Assembly: GCF_030580865.1 (NCBI RefSeq)
Contig: NZ_JAUQSY010000003.1
Location: forward strand, 454,797-518,796
Reading direction: 5' to 3'
Source: Hymenobacter aranciens
Lineage (GTDB): Bacteria; Bacteroidota; Bacteroidia; Cytophagales; Hymenobacteraceae
Length of the DNA: 64,000 nt
Numbering within the stretch: position 1 is the first letter of the stretch; every line of letters starts with the position of its first letter. Position numbers and translations under genes: made by a program. Below are positions 61,501-64,000 of the stretch, piece after piece. The notes beneath the pieces are model-generated. The model ran no database searches and had not been told where the DNA came from. It saw nothing but the letters and a program-made list of their open reading frames with translations.

Positions 61501-62222
61501 TCAACTACTTCGACCACGAGCGCAACGGCATTGCCGAGGCCGACCTGCAGCTCTTCAAACAGCCCTTCGACCCCGGCAGCGGCTGGGCACGGGTCAACAA
61601 CGCCACCTACGATGCCAGCGCCAACACCGTGACCCGCGCCGGCCTCACGAGCTTCTCGACCTGGACGCTGGGCAGCCGCTCGGCCCCGCTGCCCGTGGAG
61701 CTGACGCGCTTCGCGGCCACAGCCGAGGGCGCAGTGGCCCGCCTGACCTGGACGACGGCTTCGGAAAAGAACAGCGCCTACTTTGAGGTGCAGGCCAGCC
61801 CCGACGGCACCGATTTCCGCACCCTGGGCCAGGTGCCGGCCGCCGGCACCAGCACCCAGGCGCGGAGCTACGCCTTTGCCGATGCCCACTTGCCCGCCTA
61901 CGCGGCCCCCGTGGTGTACTACCGCCTGCGGCAGGTGGACCTGGACGGCACCAGCAGCTACTCGCCGGTGCGTACGGTGGCGGCCCCGGCCGGTACCGTC
62001 AGCCTCTACCCCAACCCGGCCCACGGCCAGCTCACGGTGCGGCGCCCGGCGGCCACGGTAGCCACGGCTACGCTGCTCAACAGCCTGGGCCAAACGGTGC
62101 GCGCGCTCGCGCTGCCCACGGCCGAGACGACGATGAACCTGCAAGGGCTGGCCGCCGGGGTGTACACCCTGCGCCTCACGCTCGACGGCCAACTCGTGAC
62201 TAAGCGCGTGGTCATCGACTAA
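55506..62222 (+). CDS. Large FG-GAP/IPT/cadherin surface protein with T9SS type A tail
   Basis: A 2,238-aa protein from ATG 55506; signal peptide to ~39 (LAPLVLALLVLGLPLAGRAQ). Approximate domain order: an SbsA/Big_5-type Ig domain (~40-150); seven FG-GAP/VCBS repeats with Ca-binding DxDxDG loops (~165-485, e.g. VGDLNGDGRLDLL, LADVDGDGDLDAV, AGDFNGDGAVDVV); two IPT/TIG domains (~501-655); ten cadherin-type repeats (~665-1,661, of two kinds starting PTALSLSPQSVAENAG or QTRSVAENTANGT with DYET and NEAP junctions); a third IPT/TIG; an autotransporter-like beta region (TRWTGAVSTDWFTAGNWNDG); and a T9SS type A tail (YPNPAHGQLTVRRPA, LNSLGQTVRALALP, GLAAGVYTLRLTL). It should be a calcium-stabilised, surface-attached adhesin (inference). 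Divergent from the HisKA_2 kinase/LytTR pair. Confidence 0.92.
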   Translation: MQHFSLSLPGWVARPPRRWLAPLVLALLVLGLPLAGRAQLTVNSRTPARNARAAARGANLTATFSQPLDPATAGAGRVFSQQRGGQLVRGGNATASGSTLSVDPAADLQAGETVFVTLPASLSSSTGTAAPREVYQVTAAAPLGGNLLTDSYTLAASGQRLNDAAVGDLNGDGRLDLLVQQETSLRPYFNTGTGAAYTAGTAFGSISSNAPLRAILADVDGDGDLDAVQSRLPVRVYKNDGSGGFGPASPYGSSTGFGRAVGVADVDADGDLDILTIVQTSNFALTVLLNDGTGTYTQAGSYSTGSSDDVPALAVGDYNNDGKLDVAYCAYSGGGVTVLLGNGSGGFAAASGSPFATGGSANAIAATDFNNDGTLDLVVGTNTTPGRLYLLLGTGAGAFSPASGSPFTAGNRIQSLAVADVNADGNPDVLLANYGTAALGAVSTHLGTGAGSFGTATNFTATANGGRIAAGDFNGDGAVDVVTIDEPGDALKVLLNQASLPAPTLTSLAPTSGPEGTSVTLTGTNFTSASTVSFNGTAASVTFTSATSLTAVVPAGATTGNVTVTTTAGTSGGVVFTVTLPAPTLTGLSPASGSVGTSVTLTGTGFTSGSTVSFNGTAASSVNFTSATSLTAVVPTGATSGNVTVTTTAGTSAPGSANYFSVTLPNNAPTALSLSPQSVAENAGANALVGTFATTDPDAGDTFTYTLVSGAGSADNGSFIISGSTLRLRNSADYETRNSYTVRVRTTDQGGLSVEQDFTISITDVNDAPVIANQTRSVAENTANGTTVGGPIAANDADAGTTLSYSLTGGNGTGAFALNSSTGQLTVADVAQLDYETTPTFILTVQVSDGSLTSSATVTVNLTNVNEAPSIAAQTRSVAENSANGTNVGAALTASDPDANPTLSYSITAGNSAGKFAINSSTGQLTVAGTLDYETTPSYSLTVRVSDGSLTSSATVTVNILDVNEAPSIGNQVRKVAENSPNGTNVDTPIVASDADANPTLSYSITAGNSAGKFAINSSTGQLTVAGALDYETTNSYSLTVQVSDGSLSSTATVTVSILNVNDAPVIAAQTRSVAENTANGTTVGGPIVASDADAGTTLSYSLTGGNGTGTGAFALNSSTGQLTVADVAQLDYETTPTFALTVQVSDGSLSSTATVTVNLTNVNEAPTALSLSPQSVAENAGPNALVGTFTTTDPDAANTFTYTLTGGAGSADNFSFAISGSTLLLRSSADYETKNSYAVRVRTTDQGGLSVEQSFTISITDVNEAPSLRQTNYLVEEDNFTNRAQAPFQYQLIGSDPDANTTLTYRITAGNQDGRFALSSTGQLTLAAPLDYETTRSYSLTVEVSDGSLTGSNTINIIVRDENEAPTALRLSPQSVAENAGANATVGTFTSTDPDANNTFTYALASGAGSADNAAFTISGSTLRLTASADYEARTSYAVRVRTTDQGGLFFEQTFTIGITNVNEAPTALSLSPQSVAENAGTNALVGTFTTTDPDAGNTFTYALVSGAGSTDNLDFAISGSTLLLRSSADYETRNSYTVRVRTTDQGGLSVEQSFTISITNVNEAPSLQPVNDIVFEDAFRNPNRPFGIRLRATDPDANTTTLTYRITAGNQDGRFALSSAGILTLVAPLDYETTTSYTLTVEVSDGSLTGSNTVTIQVIDVPAPTLTSLSPTSGPSGTSVTLTGTNLGGATVVTFNGIAAAFSVSRSGTSISTNVPTGASTGNVVVTTPEGTSNGLAFTVTSSLTTRWTGAVSTDWFTAGNWNDGVPGNVSDITLTAGAPRYPLLTAGTAEAKSLSIGSNASLSQSGGTLSVSGTFGNDGSLNQSGGTLSLRGSFFNNGSATLAGLVQLVGSGSQTLGGSSALTFERLTVNKPGGSVSLNQNLTIGTALTLTSGTLVTGYSALNLGSNATISETETAYVTGFVSTTRNLNTRGSGSDFGGLGVTLTPAASSTTLPGSTLVQRITGSPATGVGSSVGITRYFLIIPAVDANLNVTMVFNYFDHERNGIAEADLQLFKQPFDPGSGWARVNNATYDASANTVTRAGLTSFSTWTLGSRSAPLPVELTRFAATAEGAVARLTWTTASEKNSAYFEVQASPDGTDFRTLGQVPAAGTSTQARSYAFADAHLPAYAAPVVYYRLRQVDLDGTSSYSPVRTVAAPAGTVSLYPNPAHGQLTVRRPAATVATATLLNSLGQTVRALALPTAETTMNLQGLAAGVYTLRLTLDGQLVTKRVVID
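57490..60495 (+). repeat. Ten ~300-bp intragenic cadherin repeats
   Basis: Units begin near 57500, 57806, 58106, 58400, 58690, 58997, 59303, 59600, 59903 and 60205. DNA words such as GACTACGAAACC and GTGAGCGACGGCAGCCTGA recur with little change. Units at 57500, 58997, 59600 and 59903 form one subtype, and 58106/58400 and 57806/58690 form close pairs, which points to duplication and gene conversion. Confidence 0.8.
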
Positions 62223-62280
62223 GCGCCCGTTGCCGGCGGCCGCTTCTGAAGAGCTGCGGCACGCCGGAATGATAACTGCC

Positions 62281-62316
62281 AACACGCAGTCGCCCCCTGG
62301 GGTGGCTGCGTGTTTT
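62281..62316 (+). terminator. Rho-independent terminator of the cadherin/FG-GAP gene
   Basis: AACACGCAG ... CTGCGTGTT stem with inner CGCCCC/GGGGTG pairing, followed by TTTTGGTTT; 59 bp after the stop codon. Confidence 0.8.
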
Positions 62317-62374
62317 GGTTTAGGGGGTAGTGCGGGATGGGGCCGCTGGAGAGGGGGGTAGCGCTTTTCGCTGG

Positions 62375-62998
62375 CTACGCGGGCGTGGCGGGCGGAAACA
62401 CGTCGGCCCAGTCGAGCCCCAGGCCGGGCAGGGTGTGGCAGGGCACGGGGCCGGGCTCGGCATACTCGCCCACGAGGCGGTAGCGGGCAGTGGCTTCGTC
62501 CAGCACGAAGATGGAGATGCTGGCCGCGTCGGGCGACACAATCCAGTATTCCGTGACGCCGTTCTCCTCGTAGAGGTCGTACTTGTCTTTCCAGTCGCGG
62601 GCCTGCGTGCTGGGCGAGGTCACCTCAATGAGGAGGTCGGGGGCACCGAGGCAGCCGCGCTTCTCCAGCTTGGTGGGGTCGCAGATGACGCATACATCGG
62701 GCTGCACCACCGTGCGGATGGCGGTGTCGGCGGGATGGGCCGGGGTGCCCAGTTTTATCAGGCGCACATCGTAGGGAGCAATGCGCACCTGGCAAGTCTG
62801 CCGCCGCAGGTGGTAGAGAATGGTGGCGTATAATTCCCCGGCTACTACCTGATGCAAGTCGGTGGGGGCGCTCATGCGGCGCATGATTTTGCCGCGCCAC
62901 AGCTCCACCAGCTCCGTAAACTGCCAGGTGAGGTAGTCGGCGTAGGTGTAGCTGCCGTTGGGGTCGAGCTGCGCGAGGGAGGTGATGGGAGTGGCCAT
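62375..62998 (-). CDS. Uma2-family (DUF820) putative endonuclease
   Basis: A 207-aa cytoplasmic protein of normal Uma2 length. The PD-(D/E)xK-like core is visible: VVQPDVCVICD (Asp101), GAPDLLIEVTSPST (Asp121, Glu125) and KDKYDLYEENGVTEYWIVSP (Lys138). Uma2 proteins are predicted nucleases, abundant in cyanobacteria and Bacteroidota, with unproven biological roles. A -7-like TATTTTTA (63004-63011, minus strand) sits just before the ATG at 62998, so the transcript might be nearly leaderless. The gene stands alone and converges on the terminator of the cadherin gene. Confidence 0.88.
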   Translation of the reverse strand: MATPITSLAQLDPNGSYTYADYLTWQFTELVELWRGKIMRRMSAPTDLHQVVAGELYATILYHLRRQTCQVRIAPYDVRLIKLGTPAHPADTAIRTVVQPDVCVICDPTKLEKRGCLGAPDLLIEVTSPSTQARDWKDKYDLYEENGVTEYWIVSPDAASISIFVLDEATARYRLVGEYAEPGPVPCHTLPGLGLDWADVFPPATPA

Positions 62999-63157
62999 AG
63001 CGTAAAAATACGGAACAATTACAACGGCGCACCGCCAGCAGCGGCCGCCAAAACGCCCGGCTGGCCGGCGCGCAGCTGCCCGGCTCCAGCCTCATCAGGG
63101 GCAGGCTTCCACCACCATCAACCGGCTGGCGGCGGCCCAGCCTGCTGCTTATTTGCC

Positions 63158-63192
63158 AAAAAAGCCCCCGTGCACTGCACGGAGGCTTTTTG
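63158..63192. terminator. Bidirectional rho-independent terminator
   Basis: AAAAAAGCCCCCGTGCA / TGCACGGAGGCTTTTT stem with T-runs on both strands; 25 bp after the minus-strand stop at 63217. The remaining 62999-63157 stretch shows no gene. Confidence 0.85.
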
Positions 63193-63216
63193 AATTTTAG
63201 CAGCTCCGGCGGCGGG

Positions 63217-63636
63217 CTAGGCCGTGAGCTGGGCGCGGCGGGTGGCAATGCCGGCCAGCACCTGGGTGAGGGCCTCCACCTGCTTTTGCACCTGAAAGGC
63301 ATCGACGGTGCCCAGGAAGCGGTCGGTGCCTTTGCTCACGCGGTTGCGCTTCACAATCTGCTTGCGCTGGGCCTGCAGCAGCTCCACCTTGTCGGCGGCG
63401 TCCTGCTGGGCCTCGGCGCTGAGGCCGGGCAGGGCGGCCTGGCCCTGGGCAATGAGAATCTCGCTGTCTTTTTTGGCCAGGGCGGCGGTGCCGCTGGCCA
63501 GGCTGCGGTCGGCCCGCTCGTCGGCAATGTCGAGGCCGGTGTCGCGGTGGCTGAAGGTCTTCAGCTCGAAGGTGACGTCCTCGCTGGCCGCATCGCACTC
63601 GGCCCAGGTGGTGAGGAAGGAATAATCAGGTTCCAT
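63217..63636 (-). CDS. Hypothetical cytoplasmic helical protein
   Basis: A 139-aa protein from ATG 63636 (MEPDYSFLTTWAECDAASED). Mostly helical and charged, e.g. VTFELKTFSHRDTGLDIADE, KVELLQAQRKQIVKRNRVSK, FQVQKQVEALTQVLAGIATR; probably a coiled-coil bundle. No signal or TM segment. It has a good promoter and a strong terminator, so it is a single-gene transcript. Family not recognised. Confidence 0.75.
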   Translation of the reverse strand: MEPDYSFLTTWAECDAASEDVTFELKTFSHRDTGLDIADERADRSLASGTAALAKKDSEILIAQGQAALPGLSAEAQQDAADKVELLQAQRKQIVKRNRVSKGTDRFLGTVDAFQVQKQVEALTQVLAGIATRRAQLTA

Positions 63637-63673
63637 AAAACGCTATGGGGTGTTGGTGAGAAAAAAATACGCC

Positions 63674-63703
63674 CAAATATAGAGGGAAAATTTATTCCGC
63701 AAA
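63674..63703 (-). promoter_or_regulatory. Bacteroidota-type promoter of the 63217-63636 gene
   Basis: Minus strand: TTTG (63700-63703), 18-bp gap, TATATTTG (63674-63681). Both boxes match the TTTG / TAnnTTTG consensus; the start codon is 38 bp downstream. Confidence 0.7.
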
Positions 63704-63738
63704 ATGTAGGCTAACGGGCTTGCTGCTAGTAGGGCGCT

Positions 63739-63820
63739 GTAGCGCGAACTTTGTAGTTCGCGTCCCCGCGCCGGTTCAACGATTGTCGTTCGGGGACGCG
63801 AACTACAAAGTTCGCGCTAC
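63739..63820. repeat. REP/MITE-like nested palindrome, copy 2
   Basis: The 26-base arms at 63739-63764 and 63795-63820 are perfect inverted repeats, each with the inner hairpin CGCGAACTTTGTAGTTCGCG. The centre (CCCCGCGCCGGTT...) matches copy 1 (53361-53449) in inverted orientation. An outer pair GCGCTGTAGCGCG (63734) / CGCGCTACAGCGC (63823) extends the palindrome into the stop codon of the next gene. Confidence 0.85.
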
Positions 63821-63826
63821 TACGCG

Positions 63827-64000
63827 CTACAGCGCGGCGGCCTCGGCCAGCAGGCCGGCGGCGCGGGCGTGCAGGCGGTGCCAGCGCGTGACGGCCTCTG
63901 GCGCCAGCGGGCGGGCGCGGTGCTGCAGCCAGCCGGTGAGCCAGGCGGCGTGGGCGGGGGCGCGGGTGGGGTCGTGGGGGTCGGCGGCGCGGGCCAGGGC
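63827..64000 (-). CDS. C-terminal 57 residues of a gene cut by the right edge
   Basis: The minus-strand frame from the edge reads ALARAADPHDPTRAPAHAAW, LTGWLQHRARPLAPEAVTRW, HRLHARAAGLLAEAAAL-stop (TAG 63827-63829). Ala/Arg/His-rich helical text; no domain can be named from this part. The stop codon lies in the outer palindrome of REP copy 2. Its reality is supported by a long open frame with consistent amino-acid pattern, but GC-rich DNA makes this weak. Confidence 0.5.
   Translation of the reverse strand, partial: ALARAADPHDPTRAPAHAAWLTGWLQHRARPLAPEAVTRWHRLHARAAGLLAEAAAL

Overview
The window is GC-rich chromosomal DNA from a member of the Bacteroidota, most likely Hymenobacter or a close relative (Cytophagales). 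This is inferred from four secreted proteins with type IX secretion (T9SS) C-terminal sorting tails, LytS-type kinases paired with LytTR regulators, an alternative-complex-III ActC-like subunit, Uma2 and DUF4153-like genes, and promoter boxes fitting the Bacteroidota consensus (-7 TAnnTTTG). No rRNA, tRNA, CRISPR array, prophage or intact insertion sequence was recognised.

Layout. 1-6,100: minus-strand S41 peptidase (cut by the window edge), membrane AraC regulator, and a Kelch/T9SS surface protein with its own terminator. 6,500-10,990: minus-strand genes for a small membrane protein, a solitary ActC-like quinol-oxidase subunit, a cupin, a RidA-like protein and a beta-helix lipoprotein. 11,370-17,370: two LytS-type kinases and a LytTR regulator, then a probable cupin / 32-aa membrane peptide / dihaem cytochrome c / T9SS protein operon. 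17,450-20,200: a graveyard of gene fragments, including a chimera of pieces whose full-length versions lie 10 and 34 kb away, a headless AraC gene, and a UspA gene and a divergent gene that both lost their 5' ends at one junction. 20,200-24,080: small envelope or hypothetical genes. 24,099-32,800: a flavin monooxygenase, then a tightly packed plus-strand run of membrane, secreted and lipoprotein genes. 32,900-62,220: an OmpR-type two-component pair, a ~4,215-aa DUF11-rich T9SS protein, a TPR kinase/LytTR pair, two small secreted proteins, a second kinase/LytTR pair, and a divergently transcribed ~2,238-aa FG-GAP/IPT/cadherin T9SS protein. 62,300-64,000: Uma2 protein, a hypothetical protein and the C-terminus of one more gene.

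How it may work together. The window holds four two-component systems, three of them LytTR-type, interleaved with very large surface proteins. Several promoters next to these systems lack a clear -33 box, have a good -7 box, and carry direct repeats spaced exactly 21 bp, the spacing expected for LytTR binding. The simplest reading is that the LytTR systems control the neighbouring surface-protein and cytochrome/cupin genes. This is inference from sequence layout only.

Repeats. There are two copies of a nested-palindrome REP/MITE-like element (one inside a kinase/regulator operon, one before the right edge), an approximately 20.5-bp phased repeat array upstream of the giant protein gene, and ~300-bp internal repeats in the cadherin gene.
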